23,610 nt of DNA from Fibrobacter sp. UBA4375 (GCA_002391195.1 DGRZ01000054.1:1-23610), one strand, 5' to 3'; shown: positions 6,880-13,621, counted from the stretch's first letter. Notes: generated by a model from the sequence alone, not told the origin. Translations and numbers: made by a program.

Positions 6880-6980
6880 AAATAGCCTCAGTGGTTATTT
6901 TGTACAAAGTTCCACTCGGCTACACTTAGAAATTTTTTGGAAACAGTGCAATATCATTTAGTCATTTAGTCGCGTTATAG

Positions 6981-7014
6981 TAAAAAACTATTACTAGCCA
7001 AAGAAAAATAGTAT
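6981..7014 (+). promoter_or_regulatory. Upstream activator-like element of the mccBA promoter
   Basis: A 34-base segment with AAAACTAT at its left and AAATAGTAT-like sequence at its right end. It aligns without gaps to 12017-12050 upstream of the second metY promoter, about 26 of 34 positions identical. The dyad ACTAT-N17-ATAGT is visible, preceded by another ATAGT at 6977-6981. Its end is 21 bases before the -35. Nearby, at 6956-6971, is a tandem ATTTAGTC repeat. Confidence 0.5.
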
Positions 7015-7035
7015 AACAGAATAGCCCGAATTGGG

Positions 7036-7064
7036 TTGACAGCGAGAAACTTTTTGCCTATATT
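7036..7064 (+). promoter_or_regulatory. Strong sigma-70 promoter of the cysteine leader and mccBA operon
   Basis: -35 TTGACA (7036-7041), a 17-base spacer, -10 TATATT (7059-7064). Transcription is expected to start near 7071, inside the palindrome described next. Confidence 0.85.
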
Positions 7065-7065
7065 A

Positions 7066-7086
7066 TTCCTATAAAAATTATAGGAA
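7066..7086. promoter_or_regulatory. Perfect palindromic operator over the transcription start
   Basis: Arms TTCCTATAA (7066-7074) and TTATAGGAA (7078-7086) around AAA. It begins one base after the -10, the classic place for a repressor. Its right arm also supplies AGGA, the only ribosome-binding-like sequence before the leader peptide. A matching site lies at the same place in the promoter at 12062. The regulator is not in the window. Confidence 0.75.
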
Positions 7087-7097
7087 ATAAAATCACG

Positions 7098-7157
7098 ATG
7101 AATTCACCTGCCTTTTCAAAGAAAATTTGCAACGTGTGTTGCGTGTGTCGATGTTGA
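7098..7157 (+). CDS. Cysteine-rich leader peptide of the mccBA operon (19 aa)
   Basis: A mini-ORF starting about 27 bases after the expected transcription start: MNSPAFSKKICNVCCVCRC. Five of the last nine residues are Cys (codons at 7128, 7137, 7140, 7146, 7152), far above chance. The stop codon TGA (7155-7157) is the first part of the antiterminator strand. This is the arrangement of amino-acid attenuators such as the trp and his leaders: low charged Cys-tRNA would stall the ribosome on the Cys codons and leave the antiterminator free. The proteins encoded downstream make cysteine. Its ribosome binding site is weak (AGGA, 12 bases upstream). Confidence 0.8.
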   Translation: MNSPAFSKKICNVCCVCRC

Positions 7158-7215
7158 GCGGGCGACTAGTTTTTAGGCTATTGGTTTAACAAGACTCTAA
7201 ACACGATCCCGCTCA
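7155..7215 (+). promoter_or_regulatory. Antiterminator of the cysteine attenuator
   Basis: TGAGCGGG at 7155-7162 is exactly complementary to CCCGCTCA at 7208-7215, the 5' strand of the downstream terminator. Pairing of the two excludes the terminator. The first strand overlaps the leader stop codon, so a ribosome that completes the peptide hides it and termination follows. Confidence 0.78.
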
Positions 7216-7243
7216 GATACAATTCCTGAGCGGGATTTTTTTT
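7206..7243 (+). terminator. Leader terminator (attenuator) before mccBA
   Basis: A perfect 11-base stem ATCCCGCTCAG (7206-7216) / CTGAGCGGGAT (7226-7236) with a 9-base loop and eight Ts. It lies between the leader peptide and the first structural gene with no promoter seen after it, as expected of an attenuator. Confidence 0.92.
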
Positions 7244-7299
7244 ATTCAAACTTTCATCAATGCGCGGCGCGGCAACAAAGGCGCCAAAGGAATTTCAAA

Positions 7300-8481
7300 A
7301 TGTCAACTTCAAAGTATATCGAAACGAAACTCATTCACGGCGGCATCGATGGCGACAGCGTAACAGGTGCTGTCAACGTGCCCATCTACCAGACTTCTAC
7401 CTACAAGCAGGCGGGCCTCGGCGAAAATACCGGCTGGGAATATTCCCGCACGGGTAACCCCACCCGCGCAGCTCTCGAAGCGTTGATTGCCGATTTGGAA
7501 GGCGGCGTCGCAGGCTTTGCTTTTGGCAGCGGTATGGCGGCAACTTCTACGGTGCTTTCGCTTTTTAAGCAGGGTGACCGCATCATTATCTCGAGCAATG
7601 TCTATGGCGGTACGTTCCGCGTTTTGGACAAGGTTTTCAAGAACCTCGGCATTACCTATTCTATCGAAGATACCACCGACTTGGCAGCACTTGATACCAA
7701 GGTGACGCCCGATGTGAAGGCCTTCTTTATCGAAAGCCCGGCAAACCCGCTCCTGACCGTGACGGACTTGGCAGGGGTGGGCGCGATTGCGAAGAAGCAC
7801 GGCATCTTGACCATTGTCGATAATACCTTCATGACGCCTTATTTGCAACGCCCGCTGGAACTCGGTGCCGACATCGTGGTACATTCTGCGACCAAGTACT
7901 TGGGCGGCCATAGCGATGTGGTGGCAGGCCTTGCGGTAACGAACAATAAGGAAATCGCGGAAAAGCTCGCATTCAATCAGAATGCCGTGGGTGCCGTGCT
8001 CGGCCCCTTCGATTCCTTCCTCCTGATTCGCGGCATCAAGACGCTTGGCGTGCGCCTCGATCGACATACCGAAAATGCGGAACGCATTGCCCGCTACCTG
8101 GAACAGCACGAAGCCGTAAAGCATGTGTATTATCCGGGCCTCCCGAACGCTCAGGGTTACGAAATAAACAAGAAGCAGGCCAAGAACGGCGGCGCCATGA
8201 TTTCGTTTGAACTCTACGAAAAGTATGACATCAAAAAATTCTTCAAGGCCCTCAAGCTGATTTCGCTGGCCGAAAGTTTGGGCGGCGTCGAAAGCCTCGT
8301 ATGCCATCCGGCTACGATGACCCACGCTTCCATTCCGAAGGAAATCCGCGAGAAGGTGGGCATTACCGACGGACTCATTCGTTTGTCTGTAGGTATCGAA
8401 AAAGTCGATGACATTATTGTGGACCTGGTCGCAGCAATCAATGCGGCGGCCGCACCGTCCGATTCGGCGAAAGGAGCATAA
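7300..8481 (+). CDS. mccB: Cystathionine gamma-lyase/gamma-synthase family enzyme (MccB/MetB-like)
   Basis: PLP enzyme of the Cys/Met metabolism family, 393 aa. The PLP lysine is K199 in VVHSATKYLGGHSD; EYSRTGNPTR (about 47-56) and FGSGMAA (about 75-81) are cofactor-binding segments. Lacking the long sulfhydrylase insert, it groups with cystathionine lyases and synthases. It is two bases upstream of a cystathionine beta-synthase-like gene, the pairing seen in the Bacillus mccA-mccB reverse transsulfuration operon, so cleavage of cystathionine to cysteine is the best guess. A cystathionine gamma-synthase in the opposite direction cannot be excluded by sequence. The ATG at 7300 has AAAGGAA upstream, and expression is governed by the cysteine leader described above. 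Confidence 0.82.
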   Translation: MSTSKYIETKLIHGGIDGDSVTGAVNVPIYQTSTYKQAGLGENTGWEYSRTGNPTRAALEALIADLEGGVAGFAFGSGMAATSTVLSLFKQGDRIIISSNVYGGTFRVLDKVFKNLGITYSIEDTTDLAALDTKVTPDVKAFFIESPANPLLTVTDLAGVGAIAKKHGILTIVDNTFMTPYLQRPLELGADIVVHSATKYLGGHSDVVAGLAVTNNKEIAEKLAFNQNAVGAVLGPFDSFLLIRGIKTLGVRLDRHTENAERIARYLEQHEAVKHVYYPGLPNAQGYEINKKQAKNGGAMISFELYEKYDIKKFFKALKLISLAESLGGVESLVCHPATMTHASIPKEIREKVGITDGLIRLSVGIEKVDDIIVDLVAAINAAAAPSDSAKGA

Positions 8482-8482
8482 A

Positions 8483-9400
8483 ATGCATTACTACGAATCA
8501 ATGCAATCTTTAATCGGGAAAACTCCGCTCGTAAAACTCTCGCACGTGGGACTCCCCGAAGGCGTAAACCTGTTTGCCAAACTGGAACTCTGGAACCCTT
8601 CGGGCAGCGTGAAGGACCGCACCGGCCTTTACATGGTGAACGATGCGATTGAAAAGGGGCTCCTGAAACCGGGCGGAACCATTGTCGAAGCGACCGCAGG
8701 CAACACCGGCCTCGGCATCGCTTTCGCAGCACTCAACCGCGGCATCCGCGTGATATTCGTGGTGCCCACTAAGTTCTCGCAAGAAAAGCAGACGCTCATG
8801 CGTGCCCTCGGCGCAGAACTCATCAACACCCCGCGTGAAGAAGGCATGCTTGGTGCTGAAAAGAAGGCAGAAGAACTTTTGACGCAAATTCCTGGCTCCG
8901 TATCGCTCAGGCAGTTCCGCAATATGGCCAATCCGCTTGCCCATTACGAAACCACCGGCCCCGAAATCTACGAAGACCTCGACGGAAACGTGGACTACGT
9001 GGTGGCAGGCGCAGGAAGTGGCGGCACCTTTAGCGGAATTCTTAAGGCACTCAAGGAACGCAACCCGAACATCAAGGGTGTGCTCGCAGACCCCATCGGC
9101 TCTACCATGGGCGGGGGCGTTCATGGCGACTACAACATCGAAGGAATCGGCAACGACTTTATCGCCGACACCATGGACATGTCGCTGGTGGATCAAGTCA
9201 TCAAAATCAACGACGACGACGCCTTTGGCGGCGCTCGCGAACTTGCCAAGAAAGAAGGAATCTTCGCAGGCTCCTCTTCGGGTGCAGTGTTCACCGCAGC
9301 CAAGAAACTCATCGCCTCGGGTGCCCGCGGAAACATCGTGTTCGTTGCCCCCGACCGCGGCGACCGTTACTTTAGCAAGGGATTGTACGAAACCCCATAA
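8483..9400 (+). CDS. mccA: O-acetylserine-dependent cystathionine beta-synthase / cysteine synthase family (MccA-like)
   Basis: PLP fold-type II enzyme of 305 aa. The PLP lysine is K44 in SGSVKDR; the substrate loop is TAGNTG (71-76); the phosphate loop is GSGGTFSG (about 178-185); SSSGA lies near 264-268. IEGIGNDFI (about 219-227) is more like the EGIG-x-[DE]-F of cystathionine beta-synthase/MccA proteins than the QGIGAGF of classical CysK, which fits condensation of homocysteine with O-acetylserine. A plain cysteine synthase is the main alternative. The real ATG is at 8483 with AAAGGAG ahead of it, two bases after the mccB stop. A bidirectional terminator follows. Confidence 0.82.
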   Translation: MHYYESMQSLIGKTPLVKLSHVGLPEGVNLFAKLELWNPSGSVKDRTGLYMVNDAIEKGLLKPGGTIVEATAGNTGLGIAFAALNRGIRVIFVVPTKFSQEKQTLMRALGAELINTPREEGMLGAEKKAEELLTQIPGSVSLRQFRNMANPLAHYETTGPEIYEDLDGNVDYVVAGAGSGGTFSGILKALKERNPNIKGVLADPIGSTMGGGVHGDYNIEGIGNDFIADTMDMSLVDQVIKINDDDAFGGARELAKKEGIFAGSSSGAVFTAAKKLIASGARGNIVFVAPDRGDRYFSKGLYETP

Positions 9401-9429
9401 ATTTCGTCAACAATTTCTAGAACTAGAAA

Positions 9430-9461
9430 ACCGCCAGCAGGACGCTGACGGTATTTTTTTT
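9430..9461. terminator. Bidirectional terminator between mccA and the glycosidase
   Basis: Stem ACCGCCAGC (9430-9438) / GCTGACGGT (9444-9452) with one mismatch and a five-base loop. Eight Ts follow on the plus strand and four on the minus strand, so it can serve both convergent genes. Confidence 0.82.
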
Positions 9462-9487
9462 GGGAGAGAACGAATAATTTCTTTTGA

Positions 9488-11446
9488 TTAGTCCGGCTGC
9501 GAAACCTTAATGCGATAAACCCTTCCGCCTGTTCTGGATTTCACCAGATACATACCGGAGCGCTTGACCATCGCTGCAGTTTTTGCCTGCAGGTTTTCGC
9601 CGGTTGCAGCGGAGAATTTTGCCACGAGGCGACCATCGAGACCGTAGACCCCGTAAGTTCTAAGCTCGCCGAAATCTACCCTATAGCGTACTGTGATTGC
9701 CGTTGTCGAATCACCCTTCGCTGAATTGACCGCACCAAAATCAAGCCAGTCAATGTTCACGTAGTTGCCTACAATTTCCAACTTGAACACATGTTCCCCT
9801 GCAGACAGATTCACTTTTCCCGCATCAAACGTTGCGTAGGTTTCCCAGTCGCTACCCTGCGGGAATACAATATTTTCTAAGACCATTTCGTCATCCACGT
9901 ACAAGTTGAACCCAGCATTTTCAGAAGAGGTCGCATAGCTGGCAGACACGCTGTACTCGCCGGATTCGTCCACCTTCACGGTGTATTTCAGCCATTCGCC
10001 TTCTTGGGTGTAGCCGATAGCGTAGCCTGTACCACCTTTCACCACATCAACGGCATCTTCGCGGTAGGTCTTTCCCTTGTTCTCGTCGTCCTTGTCCATA
10101 TAAGCCTTGTCAGGGCCGCCCACGTCATAGTTTTCAGTTTCAAGTTTTCCTGGAATTACCGTAGTCACTCCATTGTATGGGCCCTGGGGGACAATGGCTG
10201 TCACGTACACGCGATAACCGTACTTGGTGTTGGCGATATTCACCGGTACCGTAATCTTGCCATCGCTCACGTCATATTCCTTGCTGGATACCGGCGTGGT
10301 CGAAGGAACCGCCTTGTCCTTGTTTTCCCACACCACGTATTCCACCGCCACATTCACCTTGTTTCCAAAAGCAGCGGGGATGCCCGAAATGTTCACATTG
10401 ATATCGCCCAGGGTGTTGCCCCCAAGCACAATGCTTGCAAAGCCCTTCTTTTTATCGAGGGCTGCAAAGCCGTCCACGCCGTCGCTCTTGTCATTGGGTG
10501 GAGTAACCTTTGCCATGTAGCCGCTCATGTCACCGTACCACTTGTACAGCCACCATCCACCGCCACGTTCGTTATTCTCGGTGAGCAAGCTCCCGAGGCG
10601 GCCCGGAAGCGGCACGAACCACCACGAAATCATGGCGCTTTCAACACCATGGCGCTCGAATTTGGCAATAAAGGGAATCGAAAGACCTGGGCAGCCCTCT
10701 TCGGTGTGTTCCGTAGAGGAATACTCGTTGATGCTGAGGGGGCGCGGTGAAACACCGTATTTCTTTTCAAGATAGCGGTAGTTTTCCACGACTTCCACAA
10801 AGCTGGCGCTTCCCCACTGGTGCCAGCTGATTACGTCGGGCATGCAGTTGTTCTGGGAGCAGTACTTCACGAACGCCTCCATGCGCGAGGAGTTGTAGTA
10901 GGAGTACGAGGGTCCGATAATCTTTGCCGTCGGGTCCTTTTCGCGGATTAGTTGGTAGGTCTGCTTCCAGAGCACCGAATTGAAGTCTCCGTTTTCGTTA
11001 TTCCAGGTACCGTCCGGTTCGTTCCAGATTTCGTAACCGTCAAAATTCTTGTTGCTGGACGCAAGCTTGTCCTTGATGACAGAGGTGACCTCGGATTTCC
11101 AGTGCTCCATACTCTGGAACTTGTATGGCCAACCGGGCAAGACATCGGCAAGGCGAATCTGCACCTTGGCACCAATCGCTTCCACTCGAGGCGCTACGAG
11201 AAACGCGCCACCGATACGCTGCTGGCGCCCGTTTCCGCTACGGGCTGGAGCGAGGAACACGTTAGGCTTGAGGGGAGCCACGTCCCTTTCAATGTTGCTC
11301 GGAAGATCTTCAGTCAGGCCGTAGAGCGAACCCGTGGCCACATGGGTCACCGGCTTGATGCTATCACCCAAGCTGACGTTTAAGTTTACAGCCGCTTCAG
11401 AGATGGCGGCCAATACCAAAACAGCAGTAAGAAGCTTATGTTTCAT
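9488..11446 (-). CDS. Secreted glycoside hydrolase (GH39-like, WNEPD) with CBM6 and C-terminal sorting-like domain
   Basis: Extracellular plant-polysaccharide enzyme, 652 aa. A signal peptide covers about residues 1-18 (KHKLLTAVLVLAAISEAA). The catalytic barrel runs to about 310, with the probable acid/base Glu in YEIWNEPDGTW (near 143) and the probable nucleophile in LSINEYSS (near 241), as in clan GH-A families such as GH39. A beta-rich linking domain (about 320-420) follows. A CBM6-type xylan or cellulose-binding module spans about 430-570 (LETENYDVGG...YTQEGEWLKYTV...VNIDWLDFG). The last 70 residues (GVYGLDGRLV...SGMYLVKSRTGGRVYRIKV) resemble the sorting domains of type IX-secreted proteins. 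I chose the ATG at 11446 because AAGGA is eight bases upstream; a GTG two codons earlier lacks that spacing. The exact GH family needs a profile search. Confidence 0.82.
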   Translation of the reverse strand: MKHKLLTAVLVLAAISEAAVNLNVSLGDSIKPVTHVATGSLYGLTEDLPSNIERDVAPLKPNVFLAPARSGNGRQQRIGGAFLVAPRVEAIGAKVQIRLADVLPGWPYKFQSMEHWKSEVTSVIKDKLASSNKNFDGYEIWNEPDGTWNNENGDFNSVLWKQTYQLIREKDPTAKIIGPSYSYYNSSRMEAFVKYCSQNNCMPDVISWHQWGSASFVEVVENYRYLEKKYGVSPRPLSINEYSSTEHTEEGCPGLSIPFIAKFERHGVESAMISWWFVPLPGRLGSLLTENNERGGGWWLYKWYGDMSGYMAKVTPPNDKSDGVDGFAALDKKKGFASIVLGGNTLGDINVNISGIPAAFGNKVNVAVEYVVWENKDKAVPSTTPVSSKEYDVSDGKITVPVNIANTKYGYRVYVTAIVPQGPYNGVTTVIPGKLETENYDVGGPDKAYMDKDDENKGKTYREDAVDVVKGGTGYAIGYTQEGEWLKYTVKVDESGEYSVSASYATSSENAGFNLYVDDEMVLENIVFPQGSDWETYATFDAGKVNLSAGEHVFKLEIVGNYVNIDWLDFGAVNSAKGDSTTAITVRYRVDFGELRTYGVYGLDGRLVAKFSAATGENLQAKTAAMVKRSGMYLVKSRTGGRVYRIKVSQPD

Positions 11447-11469
11447 ACCCACAATCCTTAATCACCGGC

Positions 11470-11493
11470 AAAAAAATACCCCCTTTTAGGGGG
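11470..11493 (-). terminator. Terminator after the Nudix gene, located in the glycosidase leader
   Basis: On the minus strand, stem CCCCC/GGGGG with loop TAAAA (11479-11493) is followed by TA and seven Ts. It ends the Nudix transcript, but it is only about 25 bases before the glycosidase start. Confidence 0.75.
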
Positions 11494-11498
11494 ATTTT

Positions 11499-11536
11499 CC
11501 ATAGTTTCGGGATATTTTCTATGGACGTTTTGTCAA
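11499..11536 (-). promoter_or_regulatory. Possible promoter/operator of the glycosidase gene
   Basis: On the minus strand TTGACA (11531-11536) could be a -35, but the -10 is poor. Just after it is a perfect dyad CCATAG-N14-CTATGG (11499-11524). Weak support for a promoter; the dyad is real. Confidence 0.35.
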
Positions 11537-11559
11537 TGGCAGGGCCGTAATTTTCAAAT

Positions 11560-11946
11560 TTACGCCTTTTCCAGCGCCTCAACCACCTTCACGTCGGCGG
11601 GGAGCCAGTTCACAACGCGCAATTCCGCGGGAGCAAGCCACCTGGCCGCCTCGTGTTCCAAAAGCTTTGGAGCCTTTCCGCCCGCGATAGTGCAGTAAAA
11701 GCAGTGCATGGTCAGGTGAAAGGTCGGGTAGTCGTGCTCCACCGTGCACAGGAATTCGCCCACGTTTACATCGATGGCGAGTTCTTCTTTCAGCTCCCGG
11801 GCAAGGGCCTGCGGCGGGGTTTCACCAGGCTCCATTTTACCGCCCGGGAATTCCCAGAAGTCCTTATAGTCGCCGTAGCCCCGCTGGGTGGCGAAAACTT
11901 TTTCGCCGTCCATGATGATACCGGCTACGACTTCAATAGATTTCAT
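11560..11946 (-). CDS. mutT: Nudix hydrolase, MutT/8-oxo-dGTP diphosphatase-like
   Basis: Small pyrophosphohydrolase of 128 aa that probably cleans oxidised nucleotides such as 8-oxo-dGTP. The Nudix box is intact: G-x5-E-x7-R-E-L-x-E-E in GGKMEPGETPPQALARELKE followed by ELAI. VVAGIIMDGEKVFATQRG and DFWEFPGGK are typical of the MutT group, and YCTIAGGKAPKLLEHEAARWLAPAEL matches its C-terminal half. The frame is open for 29 codons upstream with only a TTG start, so I take the ATG at 11946, which begins MKSIEVVAG like its relatives; no clear ribosome binding site precedes it. The gene symbol is by family resemblance. Confidence 0.8.
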   Translation of the reverse strand: MKSIEVVAGIIMDGEKVFATQRGYGDYKDFWEFPGGKMEPGETPPQALARELKEELAIDVNVGEFLCTVEHDYPTFHLTMHCFYCTIAGGKAPKLLEHEAARWLAPAELRVVNWLPADVKVVEALEKA

Positions 11947-12016
11947 GCAAAGAAATGTAGCAAAAGAAGATCCAATGGAAGAAATACTTATCTCCCTTTG
12001 TACGCATCGGCCATAA

Positions 12017-12050
12017 TTAAAAACTATCACCAACCATAATTAAATAGTAT
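12017..12050 (+). promoter_or_regulatory. Upstream activator-like element of the second metY promoter
   Basis: Aligns without gaps to 6981-7014 (about 26 of 34 identical), with AAAACTAT and AAATAGTAT at its ends. CCATAATTAAA occurs twice here (12011 and 12035) as a direct repeat. It ends 11 bases before the -35, ten fewer than at the mccBA promoter, which is about one helical turn. Confidence 0.5.
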
Positions 12051-12061
12051 GCATTTATGCC

Positions 12062-12090
12062 TTGACGAAGGGAAATCCTTATTCTATTTT
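12062..12090 (+). promoter_or_regulatory. Sigma-70 promoter of the second metY gene
   Basis: -35 TTGACG (12062-12067), 17-base spacer, -10 TATTTT (12085-12090). The start of transcription falls in the following palindrome-like operator, as at 7036-7086. Confidence 0.72.
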
Positions 12091-12092
12091 AT

Positions 12093-12113
12093 TTCCTACA
12101 AGATTGATAGGGA
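12093..12113. promoter_or_regulatory. Imperfect palindromic operator over the transcription start
   Basis: TTCCTACAA at the left and GATAGGGA at the right match the perfect operator at 7066-7086 at 16 of 21 positions, in the same place relative to the -10. Its right arm again provides the purine-rich ribosome-binding sequence of the leader ORF that follows. Confidence 0.6.
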
Positions 12114-12120
12114 TAGTAAA

Positions 12121-12168
12121 ATGGTTTGTGATTCCCAATGCATTCGAAGGAGCGCCTATGAGTACTGA
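12121..12168 (+). CDS. Possible leader mini-ORF of metY (15 aa, two Cys)
   Basis: Reads MVCDSQCIRRSAYEY after AGGGA seven bases upstream. It takes the same place after promoter and operator as the Cys-rich leader at 7098. Two Cys in 15 residues is suggestive but not strong. Its end overlaps the next mini-ORF by 11 bases. Confidence 0.35.
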   Translation: MVCDSQCIRRSAYEY

Positions 12169-12205
12169 ATGTCGAATGCCGAGAGGCATTCTGAAAACAA
12201 ACTAG
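12158..12205 (+). CDS. Possible second leader mini-ORF of metY (15 aa)
   Basis: Reads MSTECRMPRGILKTN with a good AAGGAG (12147-12152) five bases before the ATG. It overlaps the previous mini-ORF, suggesting coupled translation. Its middle codons form the perfect hairpin GAATGCC/GGCATTC (12174-12191), so a translating ribosome would open it. Coding status is unproven. Confidence 0.35.
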   Translation: MSTECRMPRGILKTN

Positions 12206-12276
12206 CCGGAAGCCTTTTGTCCTTGAGGCTTTGCAGGTTAGAAAAATCAAGCCTAAGGATATTTCAAAAAAAATTT

Positions 12277-12320
12277 AGCGAGCGAAGGGTCCTCATGGGA
12301 CCCGGTTGCTCGCTGCAACC
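12277..12320 (+). promoter_or_regulatory. Structured 5' leader of metY with mutually exclusive hairpins
   Basis: One fold is a long hairpin with stems AGCGAGC (12277-12283)/GCTCGCT (12308-12314) and GGGTCC (12287-12292)/GGACCC (12298-12303). The other is GGTTGC (12304-12309)/GCAACC (12315-12320), which uses the same bases and ends four bases before the ribosome binding site AAGGAA. Upstream, GGCTT (12229-12233) can pair with either AAGCC at 12210-12214 or AAGCC at 12249-12253. There is no T-tract directly after, so control of translation is more likely than termination. No known riboswitch class was recognised. Confidence 0.5.
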
Positions 12321-12337
12321 TAAAAGGAATTTTTACC

Positions 12338-13621
12338 ATGACAACACAGAACAAGCTCCATTTTGAAACTCTTCAGCTCCACGTTGGCCAGGAACACGCA
12401 GACCCCGCAACCGATTCCCGCGCGGTGCCTATTTACCAGACCACCTCCTACGTTTTCCACAACTCCCAAGACGCTGCAGACCGTTTTGTACTGAAGGCAG
12501 GCGGTAACGTCTATGGACGCATCACCAACAGCACCCAGGGCGTACTCGAAGAACGTGTTGCCGCGCTCGAAGGTGGCGTTGCCGCTCTCGCCGTGGCATC
12601 CGGCGCCGCAGCCATTACCTATGCGATTACGGCACTTGCCCGCAAGGGCGACCATGTGGTGGCCCAGCGCACGGTTTACGGCGGTACTTTCAACCTGCTG
12701 CAGCACACGCTCCGCACTTTCGGTATCGAGACCACATTTGTGGATACCCACGATCTCAAGAGCGTCGAGTCCGCCGTCAAGGAAAACACGAAACTCATCT
12801 TTATCGAGACCCTCGGCAACCCCCATTCCGACATCCCGGATATCGACGCTATCGCAAAGATCGCCCACAAGAACAAGATCCCGCTGGTCATCGACAACAC
12901 CTTCGGTACGCCCTACCTGATTCGCCCCATCGAACACGGTGCCGACGTGGTTGTGCATTCTGCCACCAAGTTTATCGGCGGCCATGGAACGACCCTCGGC
13001 GGCATCATCGTAGATAGTGGCAAGTTCGACTGGGCGGCCAGTGGCAAGTTCCCGCAGTTTACCGAAAAGAACCCGAGCTACGGCATTCCTTTCGTTGCCA
13101 CCGGCGCTGCGGCCTATGCCATCTACATCCGCACGATTCTCTTGCGTGACGAAGGCGCTGCCATTTCTCCGTTCAACGCATTCCTGCTGCTGCAGGGCGT
13201 AGAAACCCTATCGCTCCGCCTGGACCGCCATGTAGAAAACACCAAGAAGGTCATCGAGTACCTGGTGAAGCACCCGAAGGTTACCCGCGTGAGCCACCCG
13301 AGCCTGCCGAACCATCCGGACCACGAACTTTACCAGAAGTATTTCCCCAACGGAGGCGGGTCCATTTTTACCTTCGACATCAAGGGCGGCCAGGCCGAAG
13401 CCTTCAAGTTCATCGACAGCTTGAAAATCTTTAGCCTGCTCGCAAACGTTGCCGACGTGAAGAGCCTCGTGATCCACCCCTACACCACCACGCACTCGGA
13501 GCTCACTCCGGAGGAACTGGCCGCAGCCGAAATCACTCCGGCAACCATCCGCGTGTCTATCGGTACGGAACACTACGAAGACATCATCGCCGACCTGGAA
13601 AACGGCTTCGCGGCAATCTAA
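12338..13621 (+). CDS. metY: O-acetylhomoserine sulfhydrylase (classical MetY/CysD type)
   Basis: PLP enzyme of 427 aa making homocysteine from O-acetylhomoserine and free sulfide. The length and the start (FETLQLHVGQE-x-DPATDSRAVPIYQTTSY) are those of the classical MetY group. The PLP lysine is K211 in VVHSATKFIGGHG; YGRITNSTQ (about 59-67) and ASGAAA (about 87-92) bind the cofactor. The long insert FTEKNPSYGIPFVATGAAAYAIYIRTILLRDEG is diagnostic of sulfhydrylases. It stands alone under its own promoter, operator and structured leader. It is clearly a different subgroup from the MetY at 2601, so the cell seems to have a thiocarboxylate-fed and a sulfide-fed route. AAGGAA precedes the ATG. 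Confidence 0.92.
   Translation: MTTQNKLHFETLQLHVGQEHADPATDSRAVPIYQTTSYVFHNSQDAADRFVLKAGGNVYGRITNSTQGVLEERVAALEGGVAALAVASGAAAITYAITALARKGDHVVAQRTVYGGTFNLLQHTLRTFGIETTFVDTHDLKSVESAVKENTKLIFIETLGNPHSDIPDIDAIAKIAHKNKIPLVIDNTFGTPYLIRPIEHGADVVVHSATKFIGGHGTTLGGIIVDSGKFDWAASGKFPQFTEKNPSYGIPFVATGAAAYAIYIRTILLRDEGAAISPFNAFLLLQGVETLSLRLDRHVENTKKVIEYLVKHPKVTRVSHPSLPNHPDHELYQKYFPNGGGSIFTFDIKGGQAEAFKFIDSLKIFSLLANVADVKSLVIHPYTTTHSELTPEELAAAEITPATIRVSIGTEHYEDIIADLENGFAAI

Noticed and set aside
7098..7157. Leader ORF as a metal-binding small protein rather than a regulatory peptide
   Set aside because: Five Cys could bind metal, but the exact overlap of its stop codon with the antiterminator and the following terminator favour attenuation.
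12277..12337. SAM-II or SAM-I riboswitch before metY
   Set aside because: The position fits and CCTAAAAGG recalls the SAM-II end, but the conserved core bases and pseudoknot strands of SAM-I and SAM-II were not found.
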